Assembly: GCF_000233455.1 (NCBI RefSeq)
Contig: NZ_JH376424.1
Coordinates: 47,019 to 111,018, forward strand
Origin: [Clostridium] citroniae WAL-17108
GTDB lineage: Bacteria > Bacillota > Clostridia > Lachnospirales > Lachnospiraceae
DNA: 64,000 nucleotides
Reading direction: 5' to 3'
The translations under genes and the position numbers were made by a program. The notes under the pieces are model-generated. The model had not been told where the DNA came from. It was given only the letters and a program-made list of their open reading frames with translations, and did not search any database. Below are positions 49,654-58,749 of the stretch, piece after piece. The stretch's first letter is position 1, and each line of letters starts with the position of its first letter.

Positions 49654-50691
49654 ATGCAGACACTGACAGTGACACCCAATGAAGCCGGACAGCGCATGGA
49701 TAAGCTTCTTGCTAAATACCTGGATCAGGCCGGAAAAGGTTTTCTCTATAAAATGATGCGCAAAAAGAACATTACTTTAAACGGAAAGAAATGTGACGGC
49801 TCCGAACATCTGGCAGAGGGGGATGAGATACAGCTGTTCCTCTCGGATGAGACCATAAGCAAGTTTCAGGGCTCGGCCCTGTCCGGTCCTTTGTTTGGAA
49901 CCCCGGGCCGAGCCTTACCGGATACTAAAAAAAACAGTTCCGGGAACCTGGATATTGTCTATGAAGACAGCCATATCCTGGTGGTGAACAAGCCTTCGGG
50001 TATGCTTTCCCAAAAGGCAAAGGAAGGGGATATGTCCCTGAATGAATATATCCTGAATTACCTGATCGATTCAGGGGGTCTGCCCATAAGCCAGCTGCGG
50101 ACCTTTAAGCCTTCCATCTGCAACCGCCTGGACCGCAATACCAGCGGCCTGGTGGTGGCGGGAAAATCCCTGGCAGGGCTTCAGATCATGAATGAGGTGT
50201 TTAAGGACAGGAGCATACACAAATATTACCAGTGCCTTGTGTCCGGAAAGGTGGAGGGCAAGCAGCTGATCGCCGGGTTCCTGAAAAAGAATGAGGAGAC
50301 CAATACCGTATCCATCTACCCTCTGGAGGTGGAGGACAGTGTGCCGATCATGACGGAGTATCTTCCCCTGGCCGGAAACGACAGGTTTACCCTGTTGAGG
50401 GTGACATTGATCACCGGGCGCAGCCATCAGATACGCGCCCATCTGTCATCAATGGGACATCCTATTGCAGGTGACTACAAGTATGGAAGCAGACAGGTAA
50501 ATGATGACATGAAAAAGAAATACAAAGTCCGGTCCCAGCTGCTTCACTCCTGGAGGCTGGAACTTCCAAAGGAACTTCCGGCGCCACTTGACTATCTTGG
50601 GGGAAGGGAATTCATCGCACCTCTTCCCGGTCAGTTTGCCAGGGTTTTAAAGGGGGAAGGGATTGCCGTCACACCAACAGGGAAGCTTTAA
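49654..50691 (+). CDS. RluA-family pseudouridine synthase (RluC/D type)
   Basis: 345 aa from ATG 49654 behind AAAGGAG; the open frame upstream overlaps the SDR gene. An N-terminal S4-like domain (about 1-75: [33 protein letters not shown] in segments) precedes the catalytic domain with the active Asp in [17 protein letters not shown] and the later [25 protein letters not shown]. The C-terminal part [10 protein letters not shown] is typical of 23S-rRNA-directed RluC/RluD relatives. It ends the operon, and trpS follows under its own promoter. Confidence 0.93.
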   Translation: MQTLTVTPNEAGQRMDKLLAKYLDQAGKGFLYKMMRKKNITLNGKKCDGSEHLAEGDEIQLFLSDETISKFQGSALSGPLFGTPGRALPDTKKNSSGNLDIVYEDSHILVVNKPSGMLSQKAKEGDMSLNEYILNYLIDSGGLPISQLRTFKPSICNRLDRNTSGLVVAGKSLAGLQIMNEVFKDRSIHKYYQCLVSGKVEGKQLIAGFLKKNEETNTVSIYPLEVEDSVPIMTEYLPLAGNDRFTLLRVTLITGRSHQIRAHLSSMGHPIAGDYKYGSRQVNDDMKKKYKVRSQLLHSWRLELPKELPAPLDYLGGREFIAPLPGQFARVLKGEGIAVTPTGKL

Positions 50692-50721
50692 AAAGGCAGA
50701 AAAAGGATCATTTGGTGATTC

Positions 50722-50750
50722 TTGACAGGAGCTCCTGTTCGGGTTATGAT
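50722..50750 (+). promoter_or_regulatory. Sigma-A promoter of trpS
   Basis: Consensus TTGACA (50722-50727), a 17-bp spacer and TATGAT (50745-50750). The spacer contains the palindrome GGAGCTCC. The 57-bp leader is too short for a T-box. Confidence 0.75.
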
Positions 50751-50807
50751 AATACAAGCGACAAAATGTGTGCGTACCAAAAAGAATGGAATGAGAGGAT
50801 TTTTGGA

Positions 50808-51899
50808 ATGGGAAAAATTATACTTACAGGCGACCGCCCCACAGGACGGCTTCACGTAGGACATTATGTGGGTTCACTGAAGCGCAGGGTGGAGCTTCAG
50901 AACTCGGGAGAGTTTGATGAGATTTATATTATGATAGCCGATGCGCAGGCTTTGACAGATAATGCGGACAACCCTGAAAAGGTGCGTCAGAACATCATAG
51001 AAGTGGCCCTGGATTATCTGGCATGCGGGCTGGACCCGTCCAAGTCCGTGCTGTTTATCCAGTCCCAGATACCGGAATTGTGTGAGATGACCTTCTATTA
51101 CATGGATCTGGTGACCGTATCCCGCCTTCAGCGCAATCCCACGGTTAAGTCTGAGATCCAGATGCGTAATTTTGAGGCCAGCATCCCGGTGGGATTTTTC
51201 ACCTATCCCATCAGCCAGGCAGCCGACATCACTGCCTTCAAGGCAACTACGGTTCCGGTGGGCGAGGACCAGGCTCCAATGATTGAGCAGACCAGGGAGA
51301 TCGTGCACAAGTTTAATACTGTTTACGGAGGTAATCTGGTGGAGCCGGATATCCTGCTTCCTGACAACAAGGCATGTCTGCGCCTTCCGGGCACTGACGG
51401 CAAGGCCAAGATGAGCAAATCCCTGGGCAACTGCATTTACCTGGCTGATTCCGAGGCGGATGTGAAGAAGAAGATCATGTCCATGTTCACCGACCCCAAC
51501 CATCTGCGCGTGGAGGATTCGGGCCAGGTGGAAGGAAATCCTGTGTTTGTTTACCTGGATGCGTTCTGCCGCGATGAGCATTTCGCAGAGTATCTTCCGG
51601 ATTACAAGAACCTGGATGAGCTGAAGGCCCATTATATGAGAGGCGGTCTTGGGGATGTAAAGGTCAAGAAGTTTTTAAACAACGTGCTTCAGGACGAGCT
51701 GCGCCCCATCCGTGAACGCCGTAAGGAGTTTGCAAAGGATATTCCTGCCGTATACCGTATCCTGGAAGAGGGGAGCAGGAAAGCCCAGGCAAAGGCAGCC
51801 GGGACACTGGCGGAGATGAAGAGGGCCATGAAGATCAACTATTTTGAGGATAAGGACCTGATCGCAGAGCAGGCTCTCAGATTCCAGTCCGAGGAATAA
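50808..51899 (+). CDS. trpS: Tryptophan-tRNA ligase
   Basis: A class I synthetase that charges tRNA-Trp. 363 aa from ATG 50808 behind GAGAGGA, giving [24 protein letters not shown] with the HIGH-type motif HVGH. The KMSKS motif is in [12 protein letters not shown]. The TGDRPTG opening marks the second TrpRS group, and an insert (about residues 215-330) makes it longer than the 330-aa common form. The open frame upstream of 50808 overlaps the promoter and is not used. A terminator follows. Confidence 0.95.
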   Translation: MGKIILTGDRPTGRLHVGHYVGSLKRRVELQNSGEFDEIYIMIADAQALTDNADNPEKVRQNIIEVALDYLACGLDPSKSVLFIQSQIPELCEMTFYYMDLVTVSRLQRNPTVKSEIQMRNFEASIPVGFFTYPISQAADITAFKATTVPVGEDQAPMIEQTREIVHKFNTVYGGNLVEPDILLPDNKACLRLPGTDGKAKMSKSLGNCIYLADSEADVKKKIMSMFTDPNHLRVEDSGQVEGNPVFVYLDAFCRDEHFAEYLPDYKNLDELKAHYMRGGLGDVKVKKFLNNVLQDELRPIRERRKEFAKDIPAVYRILEEGSRKAQAKAAGTLAEMKRAMKINYFEDKDLIAEQALRFQSEE

Positions 51900-51922
51900 G
51901 CGTAAAAACAACAGAAATCATT

Positions 51923-51953
51923 AGGATTTTCGCGGAAAGCGGAAGTCCTTTTT
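51923..51953 (+). terminator. Terminator of trpS
   Basis: AGGATTTTCGC pairs with GCGGAAGTCCT (two mismatches) around GGAAA, followed by TTTTTC. Confidence 0.8.
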
Positions 51954-52035
51954 CTGTTATGTGGTATAATATTGCGGTGTTCTGCTTTGACAAGGGTGCA
52001 TTCTGAAGCTGACGTTTATGGATTAAAAAAACCTC

Positions 52036-52066
52036 TTGACCCTGCCCTTAGGGATGGGATTATACT
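52036..52066 (+). promoter_or_regulatory. MerR-type promoter/operator with 19-bp spacer
   Basis: TTGACC (52036-52041) and TATACT (52061-52066) are separated by 19 bp, the over-long spacing that MerR regulators correct by untwisting DNA. The spacer region holds the dyad CCCTGCCC-TTA-GGGATGGG, matching at six of eight positions. It lies 49 bp before the regulator gene, so autoregulation is expected. Confidence 0.75.
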
Positions 52067-52115
52067 TGGTTCAGATCCGGATCAGATGAATAAAAACAGA
52101 TGGAGGAACAGGGAA

Positions 52116-52916
52116 ATGCTGACCATAGGACAGATGTCAAAGATATGCGGGGTAAGTGTAAAAACGCTGCGCCATTATGAAAAGATCGGTCTTTTAAGGC
52201 CAAGGAAAACAGATGAGGCCAATGGATACCGGTATTATGAGGACAGTCAGATCAGTACCATGCTTTTGATCGGACGGCTGAAGCGGTACGGATTTTCCCT
52301 TACCGACATTCAGGGCTTGCTGGACACAAAGGATGCCGGGAGTCTTTTGGGGCAGCTGAGGAAACAGAAATTCCGGCTGGAGCAGCAGATGAACTATCTT
52401 TCCGTTACGGTCAGGGAAATGGGAATCCATCTGGAAGAGTTTGAAAGGACAGGTGACATTATGAGCTATCAGAATAACTATGAAATCCAGGTCAAAGAAA
52501 CAGAGGAACAGGTGCTGGTAACCAGCAGGCAGAAGATGTCGGTGGAGGAATTCGGAAACTATTACGGGAAACTGTATGAAAAGATCGCCAGGGAACATCT
52601 CACCGCCAACGGCATAACAATGGCAATCTACCATGACCAGGAGTTTGATCCGGCCTACAGCGATATAGAGCTTGCCGTGGGTATCACGGAAAGGGATAAG
52701 GCGGACTGCATCATGCCAAAGCGTTTCTGTGCCGCCACCGTTCACAAAGGAGCATATTCAGGGCTTCCCGATGCTTACGGCGCCATTGTATCATGGATCA
52801 ACGCCAACGGATACCGGCCGGATGGAATGCCCTACGAGATCTATGTCAAAAATCATTTCCATAACCTGCCGCCTGAGGAGTGGGAGACGGAGATATTCTT
52901 TCCTGTTAAGAAGTGA
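52116..52916 (+). CDS. MerR-family regulator with GyrI-like effector domain (BmrR type)
   Basis: 266 aa from ATG 52116 behind GGAGGA. The N-terminal MerR winged helix-turn-helix (MLTIGQMSKICGVSVKTLRHYEKIGLLRP, residues 1-29; ANGYRYYEDSQI) is followed by a dimerisation coiled coil (about 75-115) and a GyrI/BmrR-like C-terminal domain (about 125-266: EIQVKETEEQVLVTSRQ, GAYSGLPDAYGAIVSWINANGY, YEIYVKNHFHNLPPEEWETEIFFPVKK). Such proteins sense cationic or amphipathic compounds and activate efflux. No transporter gene adjoins it, so its target is elsewhere or only itself. A 19-bp-spacer promoter lies upstream. Confidence 0.92.
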   Translation: MLTIGQMSKICGVSVKTLRHYEKIGLLRPRKTDEANGYRYYEDSQISTMLLIGRLKRYGFSLTDIQGLLDTKDAGSLLGQLRKQKFRLEQQMNYLSVTVREMGIHLEEFERTGDIMSYQNNYEIQVKETEEQVLVTSRQKMSVEEFGNYYGKLYEKIAREHLTANGITMAIYHDQEFDPAYSDIELAVGITERDKADCIMPKRFCAATVHKGAYSGLPDAYGAIVSWINANGYRPDGMPYEIYVKNHFHNLPPEEWETEIFFPVKK

Positions 52917-52932
52917 TCATAAGTATATCCAG

Positions 52933-52964
52933 AGGAGCCGGCTTCCAAACGGAAGCCGGCTCCT
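52933..52964 (+). terminator. Hairpin after the MerR gene
   Basis: AGGAGCCGGCTTCC/GGAAGCCGGCTCCT is a perfect 14-bp stem with a 4-nt loop. The following GGTTTA is only weakly U-rich. Confidence 0.65.
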
Positions 52965-53036
52965 GGTTTATAGCAGATCGTTTGTGTGCAATATTTTCAA
53001 TTTTCTGAATATATCCTTAATTTGCCAGATCTTCCA

Positions 53037-53065
53037 TTGACTTGAAACCTGGGTCACAATATACT
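53037..53065 (+). promoter_or_regulatory. Sigma-A promoter of the 444-aa membrane protein gene
   Basis: TTGACT (53037-53042), a 17-bp spacer and TATACT (53060-53065). Confidence 0.75.
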
Positions 53066-53090
53066 GAAGCCATATGAGGAGGATTTTGGT

Positions 53091-54425
53091 ATGAAACGTT
53101 TATTGGTTTTTGTGAAAATGCATACCCTGTTAAGCATTGTCCTGGCTCCTGTGGTGGTGCTTCTCATCATGATGGTACTGGGATGCCCATTACTGTTTAT
53201 AAGAGGGCCGTTTGGGCCCAACCGGCTGACGGAAGGATATATGGCGTTGTTTATGGTTCTGATCCTGCTGGTTTCCTTAGTCTATCCCCTGCTGTTAACC
53301 GTGTGCAATCTATATTTTATGGTCAAAAAGACTCTGAGTCCCTTTCAGCGGTCCATCAGTGCATTGACGGAAATTGCCACCATATTGGCCGGTTTTCTGC
53401 TAAGCTGGCTGTATATCTCGGAAGTTACGGAGATCGTATTTGCGGACTGGCCTGAGGTGCTGTACAATGGCCAGTTCCATACACCCATTGCCACCTGGAC
53501 ATTTCCAACCATAGCAGTGCTGTCCGGAGTGGGGATCCTTGGATATATGATCCTTCGCATGATCCCGTTAAAGGAACTGCCTCCCCTTGTGACCGTACTT
53601 TCCATGTCAGCCATGTACATCGGATGCCTGATGTGTGTGATGTGGACCATACAGACCTGCGTGGCGGGCAGGGGAGGGATCTACCTGTACCTGTTTCCTG
53701 TAAACTGTGTCCTCATTGCCGTAAAAGTGATCCGGCGTTTGCTGCTGCAGTGGCAGGAACTGAATCCGGGCCGTACGGAGGGGAAAGGAGAGAAGGGAAA
53801 AGGGGAAGAGATGGCAGGAAAGCCGAATAATGGAACGGCAGGAAGTCCGGAAGTCGCGGGACGCTTTGAGGCCGTGCTGCAGAATTCCGGAAACTGGCCA
53901 TGGCTGGCCCTGCTTTTTATGCTGCCCCTGCTGGGGATCCTGATCATGCTCCTCACTTTATTCGGACAAAAGCCGGACAGCGTCATTCAGGCGTGGACAC
54001 AGACCAGCCAGTGGAATCTGTCCCAGAAGGTCTCCCCTCCCAATGTGATGTATGACGAACACTATCTGTGCACGGTGGCGGCAGGAGGCCATCCAAAGGT
54101 GGTCCATCCCGTCCGCATGGGCGTCCGTCATGGCCATCGTGTTATTGTCAACAGACAGCTCTGTATTGCAAATGCCTTTGAGCAGATCATAATGGAACGT
54201 GCGCCCGGGTTCCACGGCGCGGTCCGGCATGTCTATGACAGATACGGATTTCCCCTGGCCCGCCATATCAGGACATCCTTTGGAGCTGACTGTGTTTATA
54301 TACTTATGAAGCCGCTGGAGTGGCTGTTCCTGGCCGTCATCTATTTGTGTGACGTCCATCCGGAAAACAGGATCGCCATGCAGTATATCACTCCTATTGG
54401 GCAGGATTGGCCGGATGCGGGGTGA
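53091..54425 (+). CDS. Multi-pass membrane protein of unknown function (DUF6688-like)
   Basis: 444 aa. About six membrane helices fill residues 1-220 (starting LLVFVKMHTLLSIVLAPVVVLL). A charged Gly/Lys/Glu-rich cytoplasmic loop follows (about 222-262), then another helix (about 268-290) and a soluble C-terminal domain with MYDEHYLCTVAAGGHPKVVHP, RHGHRVIVNRQLCIANAFEQII and KPLEWLFLAVIYLCDVHPENRIAMQY. The His/Cys-rich C-terminal block is conserved-looking and resembles DUF6688 proteins of clostridia, a recollection I could not check. It stands alone with its own promoter. Confidence 0.7.
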   Translation: MKRLLVFVKMHTLLSIVLAPVVVLLIMMVLGCPLLFIRGPFGPNRLTEGYMALFMVLILLVSLVYPLLLTVCNLYFMVKKTLSPFQRSISALTEIATILAGFLLSWLYISEVTEIVFADWPEVLYNGQFHTPIATWTFPTIAVLSGVGILGYMILRMIPLKELPPLVTVLSMSAMYIGCLMCVMWTIQTCVAGRGGIYLYLFPVNCVLIAVKVIRRLLLQWQELNPGRTEGKGEKGKGEEMAGKPNNGTAGSPEVAGRFEAVLQNSGNWPWLALLFMLPLLGILIMLLTLFGQKPDSVIQAWTQTSQWNLSQKVSPPNVMYDEHYLCTVAAGGHPKVVHPVRMGVRHGHRVIVNRQLCIANAFEQIIMERAPGFHGAVRHVYDRYGFPLARHIRTSFGADCVYILMKPLEWLFLAVIYLCDVHPENRIAMQYITPIGQDWPDAG

Positions 54426-54548
54426 CTCGTATTACAGGGGCAGGCAGTGTGTCGGCTGTGTCAATGGAAGAGGCCCATGACGGAGAATACCCATTAAGAC
54501 GGTATGTAAGGATCGTGGATGTAAAAGGGCAGTAGGGGGAGAGATCGT

Positions 54549-55367
54549 ATGGGGAGAGACAGGATGGAACAAAAGAATGGCAGCCATAGCACATGGGCAG
54601 GGAAAGGGGCCGGATACCTGCGGTCTATTCTCTGCGTGGCAGTGGTCCTGTCGGTGTGCGGCGGTATTTTTTATTATGGGGTGATGAACGGATGGTTTCT
54701 CCTCAACCGCCCCGGGGCCGGAACTTATTCGGTACGCGGAGTTGATGTGTCCCACTACCAGGGGGATATTGACTGGTCCGTGCTCAGCGCCCAGGACATT
54801 TCCTTTGCGTATATAAAGGCCACGGAGGGGAGCCGCCATAGGGATCCGCGCTTTGAGGAAAACTGGGAGGAGTCGGCCGGGACAGGTCTGTATACAGGCG
54901 CTTACCATTTTTTCAGTTTTGACAGCCCGGCAGAGAGTCAGGCACAGAATTTTATCCAGACCGTGGGAAAGCGGGAAGGAATGCTTCCGCCTGTGGTGGA
55001 TTTTGAGTTTTACGGGGATAAGAGATCCAATCCTCCCCCTGTCAGCCAGGCGGCAGAACAGTTGGAACTCATGCTGGAGATGTTGGGGGAGCATTATGGA
55101 GTGACTCCGGTCATCTACGCTACGGAGGAAACCTATGAAATGTACCTGGAAGGCGGATTTGAAGCGTATCCCCTCTGGATCCGCAATGTGGTCCGCAGAC
55201 CTAAGACCGACAGAGAGTGGACGTTCTGGCAGTACGCAAATAGGGGAAGGCTTAAGGGATATTCCGGTCAGGAGAAATTTATTGATCTGAACGTGTTTGC
55301 GGGAAGTAAAGAGCAGTGGGAACAGTTTGTGCAGACGGGTAAGCCTGTAACAAAGGCTGGGAGTTAA
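54549..55367 (+). CDS. Membrane-anchored GH25 lysozyme
   Basis: 272 aa. An N-terminal signal anchor (about residues 22-48, GYLRSILCVAVVLSVCGGIFYYG) precedes a GH25 muramidase barrel: RGVDVSHYQGDIDWSVL (catalytic-site Asp), FAYIKATEGSRHRDPRFEEN, GAYHFFSF, VVDFEFYG with the catalytic Asp-x-Glu, and YATEETYEMYL. GH25 enzymes cut the MurNAc-GlcNAc bond of peptidoglycan. No cell-wall-binding repeat is attached and no phage gene is nearby, so a housekeeping or competition role fits better than a prophage endolysin. GGGGGAG precedes the ATG. Confidence 0.92.
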   Translation: MGRDRMEQKNGSHSTWAGKGAGYLRSILCVAVVLSVCGGIFYYGVMNGWFLLNRPGAGTYSVRGVDVSHYQGDIDWSVLSAQDISFAYIKATEGSRHRDPRFEENWEESAGTGLYTGAYHFFSFDSPAESQAQNFIQTVGKREGMLPPVVDFEFYGDKRSNPPPVSQAAEQLELMLEMLGEHYGVTPVIYATEETYEMYLEGGFEAYPLWIRNVVRRPKTDREWTFWQYANRGRLKGYSGQEKFIDLNVFAGSKEQWEQFVQTGKPVTKAGS

Positions 55368-55395
55368 GGTGAAAGAAAACTATATGGTGCCGGAC

Positions 55396-55424
55396 TTGTG
55401 AAAAAACAGATGTTCTGATATACT
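55396..55424 (+). promoter_or_regulatory. Sigma-A promoter of recU
   Basis: TTGTGA (55396-55401), a 17-bp spacer and TATACT (55419-55424). Confidence 0.65.
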
Positions 55425-55457
55425 TGTTCCAGAAACAGACGGAAAGGAACATGCAGC

Positions 55458-55991
55458 ATGGGAACATGGAATACAAGGGGATTGAGGGGGTCTACCCTGG
55501 AGGATCTGATCAATCATACCAATGACAGCTACAGGGAAAAGCATCTGGCGCTGATCCAGAAGATACCCACTCCCATTACCCCCATTGAGATAGACAAGGC
55601 GAGCAGGCACATTACCCTGGCGTACTTTGACCAAAAGAGTACGGTGGACTATATCGGCACCGTGCAGGGGATCCCGGTGTGTTTTGACGCCAAGGAATGC
55701 GCGGCAAAGACATTTCCCCTTCAGAACATACACCCCCACCAGATCCAGTTCATGAAGGAGTTTGAGGAACAGGGAGGGATTTCCTTCATCATCCTGTACT
55801 ACACGGGAATGAATGAGATGTATTATCTTCCCTTTGACCAGGTGCTTGCTTTCTGGGAACGGATGGAGGCGGGAGGGCGAAAAAGCTTTACATATGATGA
55901 AGTGGACAAACAGTGGCGGATACGTACCTACAGGGATATGCTGGTGCACTATTTGGAGGAGATCCAAAAAGACCTGGACCGGAGAAACTGA
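55458..55991 (+). CDS. recU: Holliday junction resolvase RecU
   Basis: RecU cuts four-way junctions during recombinational repair and chromosome segregation in Firmicutes. 177 aa with the start NTRGLRGSTLEDLINHTNDSYRE, the metal-binding STVDYIG and PVCFDAKEC region (Asp, Asp-x-Lys nuclease core), and the family C-terminal AGGRKSFTYDEV. In Bacillus recU is paired with ponA (PBP1); here the neighbours are a lysozyme gene and a convergent acetyltransferase gene. Confidence 0.94.
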   Translation: MGTWNTRGLRGSTLEDLINHTNDSYREKHLALIQKIPTPITPIEIDKASRHITLAYFDQKSTVDYIGTVQGIPVCFDAKECAAKTFPLQNIHPHQIQFMKEFEEQGGISFIILYYTGMNEMYYLPFDQVLAFWERMEAGGRKSFTYDEVDKQWRIRTYRDMLVHYLEEIQKDLDRRN

Positions 55992-56026
55992 TGTTCCCGG
56001 ACCGGGTCTTTGCCATGTTTAATGGA

Positions 56027-56524
56027 TCAGATCAGCTTTTCAAAGGCGATCTTATCACTGTTGTCAAAGGTGACCACGCCGCAGTATTCATATCCGTTCT
56101 TTTCCAGCAGATGTCTCATGGCGCCATTGTCCTGGTCCGTGTCGATCTTGATGCTGTGGATTCCCCTGGACCTGCACAGCTCTTCCGCCCGGTGCAGCAT
56201 AAGGGATCCCAGGCCCTTTCCCTTGTGTGAATTGCCAATGGCCAGCCTGTGGATGACACCGTAGGGCTGAATGCTTTTCCAGGTTCCTCTCAGGGTCTCA
56301 TAACATTCTTCCTTGTCAAAGGAAATACATGCGTAACCTATGATACGGCCGTTCTCCGTTATGACATATCCGTTTCCTTTCATCACATCCCCGGCCACCG
56401 AATTCCTGTCGGGATATTCGTTCTGCCACTGGTCGATCCCCTGATCCTTCAGGTATTGACGCGCTTCCTGTATGATCTCCCAGCACCTATCGATCTCCGT
56501 ACTTTGGGAACATCTGAATTCCAT
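56027..56524 (-). CDS. GNAT-family N-acetyltransferase
   Basis: 165 aa. The acetyl-CoA-binding motif A is in VIHRLAIGNSHKGKGLGSLML (R/Q-x2-G-x-G/A form: HKGKGLG). Flanking strands YVITENGRIIGYACISF and a C-terminal NGYEYCGVVTF complete the GNAT fold. The acceptor is unknown; the overall form resembles small-molecule or protein-alpha-amine acetyltransferases. It is convergent with recU, with a 35-bp gap and no obvious terminator. Confidence 0.88.
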   Translation of the reverse strand: MEFRCSQSTEIDRCWEIIQEARQYLKDQGIDQWQNEYPDRNSVAGDVMKGNGYVITENGRIIGYACISFDKEECYETLRGTWKSIQPYGVIHRLAIGNSHKGKGLGSLMLHRAEELCRSRGIHSIKIDTDQDNGAMRHLLEKNGYEYCGVVTFDNSDKIAFEKLI

Positions 56525-56650
56525 CTGTTTTTCCTCCTGTCCATTTGGTGTACGCTTGGAGTCTCACCTGCACCCATCTCTGCGGCTGACAGAAAATCAT
56601 CTCGCAAATCTGAGTACCAGGAGATTTTGAACATACATTTTACATAATGA

Positions 56651-56709
56651 TTGACCTGAATTGGAAATAAAAGTATACTATAATAAGACATACCGTCCAA
56701 TATATTGGA
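56651..56709 (+). promoter_or_regulatory. Promoter and palindrome of the XRE-cupin gene
   Basis: TTGACC (56651-56656), a 17-bp spacer and TATACT (56674-56679). The perfect palindrome TCCAATATATTGGA (56696-56709) lies just after the predicted start site; a half-site GTCCAAC recurs at about 56732. It is a candidate autoregulatory operator. Confidence 0.65.
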
Positions 56710-56772
56710 ATCTACTATATTGTACTATTAGTCCAACATAATGTCAAGCAAAAAGACTGTTTGGAGGAGTTT

Positions 56773-57336
56773 ATGGATATTAATATTAATCTGGAAGTAG
56801 GCCGGAACATCAAGCGCCTGAGGGAGGAGAAAAAGCTGACCCTGGACGGGGCTGCCGGGGTTACCGGAGTGTCCAGAAGCATGCTGGCCCAAATTGAGAA
56901 GGGGGATGTAAATCCTACCATTTCCGTGCTTTGGAAAATTGCCAATGGCTATAAGGTTTCATTTTCCTCCCTCATTGAAACCAGTATGGAGGAGATGACC
57001 GTGGTGCGGGAACAGGACATCCTCCCCATCCGGGAAGACGGGGGAGGGTATGTGAATTATCCCATATTCCCCTTTGATGACAGGAAAATGTTTGAGACGT
57101 ACAGGATCGTCATAGAGCCGGAGGGGAAGCTCTGTGCCCAGCCCCATCTGGCGGGAACGGAAGAATTTATCACAGTGTTCCGGGGAAATGTGGGGATTGA
57201 GGCCAATGGTCGGCGCTGGGAGCTGTCTGAGGGGGATTCCATACGGTTTAAGGCGGATGTGCCCCATGGCTACTGGAACATGGGAGATTCCCAGGCACAG
57301 CTGAGCATGATCATATTTTACGGAAGACAAAAATGA
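56773..57336 (+). CDS. XRE-family regulator with C-terminal cupin domain
   Basis: 187 aa from ATG 56773 behind TTGGAGGAG. The N-terminal helix-turn-helix (about 8-65: GRNIKRLREEKKLTLDGAAGVTGVSRSMLAQIEKGDVNPTISVLWKIA in short segments) is followed by a cupin barrel (about 105-187: AGTEEFITVFRGNVGIEANGRRW, DSIRFKADVPHGYWN). This is the SinR/PuuR-like one-component class in which the cupin senses a small metabolite. No dedicated target gene adjoins it; his genes follow under their own promoter. Confidence 0.92.
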   Translation: MDININLEVGRNIKRLREEKKLTLDGAAGVTGVSRSMLAQIEKGDVNPTISVLWKIANGYKVSFSSLIETSMEEMTVVREQDILPIREDGGGYVNYPIFPFDDRKMFETYRIVIEPEGKLCAQPHLAGTEEFITVFRGNVGIEANGRRWELSEGDSIRFKADVPHGYWNMGDSQAQLSMIIFYGRQK

Positions 57337-57340
57337 AATA

Positions 57341-57369
57341 TTGACAATCACTCCATTATCCCCTATAAT
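57341..57369 (+). promoter_or_regulatory. Consensus sigma-A promoter of the his operon
   Basis: TTGACA (57341-57346), a 17-bp spacer and TATAAT (57364-57369), both perfect matches. The 78-nt leader up to hisZ shows no His-rich leader peptide or T-box. Confidence 0.85.
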
Positions 57370-57447
57370 GGAACAATCACGTTACCGAATTAGCACTTTA
57401 CCACATAGAAGTAAAAACACAATATCAATAAAAAAGGATGAATCATT

Positions 57448-58713
57448 ATGGCAGGAAATAACCGTTTGATCCACACACCGGAGGGTGTGAGGGACAGCTA
57501 CAATGCGGAATGCAGAAAGAAGCTGGCAGTACAGGATAAGATATTGAATACATTTTATCTCTATGGATATGAGCATATCCAGACCCCGAGTTTTGAATAT
57601 TTTGACATATTCAGCAAGGACAGGGGAAGTGTTTCCGACCGTGAGATGTTTAAGTTTTTTGACCGGGACAACAGTACCCTGGTGCTGCGGCCGGATATGA
57701 CTCCGGCAGTGGCAAGGTGTGTGGCCAAATATTTTATGGATGATACCATGCCCCTGCGGCTCTGTTATCTGGAACGGACCTTTAAGAACAACAGCAGCTA
57801 CCAGGGACGGCTGAAAGAGCGGGCGGAGACCGGGGTGGAGCTGATCGGAGATGACTCCGCGGACGGAGATGCGGAGATGATCGCCATGGTCATAGACAGC
57901 CTGAAAGCGGCCGGATTAAAGGAGTTTCAGGTGGAGCTGGGCCAGGTGGCATTCTACAGAAGCCTTCTGGAGGAAGCCGGGTTAAACGGGGATGTGGAGG
58001 AGGAGCTGAATCAGCTCATTGAAAACAAGAACGATTTTGGGGTGGAGGAGCTGTTAAAGAACCAGGGGATCGACCCGGGATTAAAGCAGGTGTTCTTAAA
58101 ACTCCCGGAATTGTTTGGCTCCCTGGAGCAGATCATGGAGGCAAAGAAACTGACAGCCAACCCATGCGCCCTGGCCGCCATTGAACGGCTAGAGCAGGTG
58201 CACCACATTCTGGAAAGCTATGGGCTGGCCGGTTATGTGACGTATGACCTGGGTATGCTCAGCAAATACCATTACTACACGGGGATCATTTTCAAAGCAT
58301 ATACATATGGGACAGGTGATTATATCGTCACAGGCGGGCGCTATGACAAACTGCTGGTGCAGTTTGGAAAGGATACTCCGGCCGTGGGATTTGTCATTGT
58401 GGTGGACCAGCTTATGGCAGCCCTGTCCAGACAGCAGATCGACACCCCGGTGACGCTGGTGAATACCGTGATCCTCTACGAGGCGTCCGCCAGGGACAAT
58501 GCCATACGGTTGGGCAGGTACTTTAAGGACAAGGGTCTGGCTGTCCAGTCCATGAAGCGGCGCCCGGACAAGGAGATCGAGGATTATAAGGCCATGGCAG
58601 CACAGCGGCATATGAGAAACCTCCTGTATTTAAAGGGGGAGGGCCTGGTGGTCACGGCCATGGACATGGTGAACCACAGCGCGGATGAGATTCCTGTTTC
58701 CGCGTATGAGTGA
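57448..58713 (+). CDS. hisZ: ATP phosphoribosyltransferase regulatory subunit
   Basis: HisZ is a histidyl-tRNA synthetase paralogue that activates and gives feedback control to the short HisG. 421 aa with class II synthetase-like motifs: LIHTPEGVRDSYNAE, DRDNSTLVLRPDMTPAVARCVAKYF and FVVTGGRYDKLLVQFG-like (IVTGGRYDKLL). It lacks a C-terminal anticodon domain of HisS form. A short-form hisG lies 36 bp downstream, which confirms HisZ over HisS. It is the first gene of the his operon. Confidence 0.94.
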   Translation: MAGNNRLIHTPEGVRDSYNAECRKKLAVQDKILNTFYLYGYEHIQTPSFEYFDIFSKDRGSVSDREMFKFFDRDNSTLVLRPDMTPAVARCVAKYFMDDTMPLRLCYLERTFKNNSSYQGRLKERAETGVELIGDDSADGDAEMIAMVIDSLKAAGLKEFQVELGQVAFYRSLLEEAGLNGDVEEELNQLIENKNDFGVEELLKNQGIDPGLKQVFLKLPELFGSLEQIMEAKKLTANPCALAAIERLEQVHHILESYGLAGYVTYDLGMLSKYHYYTGIIFKAYTYGTGDYIVTGGRYDKLLVQFGKDTPAVGFVIVVDQLMAALSRQQIDTPVTLVNTVILYEASARDNAIRLGRYFKDKGLAVQSMKRRPDKEIEDYKAMAAQRHMRNLLYLKGEGLVVTAMDMVNHSADEIPVSAYE

Positions 58714-58749
58714 CACGGGATTGATGAATGTAAGGACTGGTGAGAACAG

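Noticed and set aside
51900..52115. T-box or riboswitch around trpS and the MerR gene
   Set aside because: The trpS leader is only about 57 nt, and no T-box core or specifier stem is visible. The region after trpS is a terminator followed by a MerR promoter.
54549..55367. Prophage endolysin
   Set aside because: The GH25 gene has a membrane anchor, no holin or phage structural neighbours, and lies beside recU in an ordinary chromosomal context.
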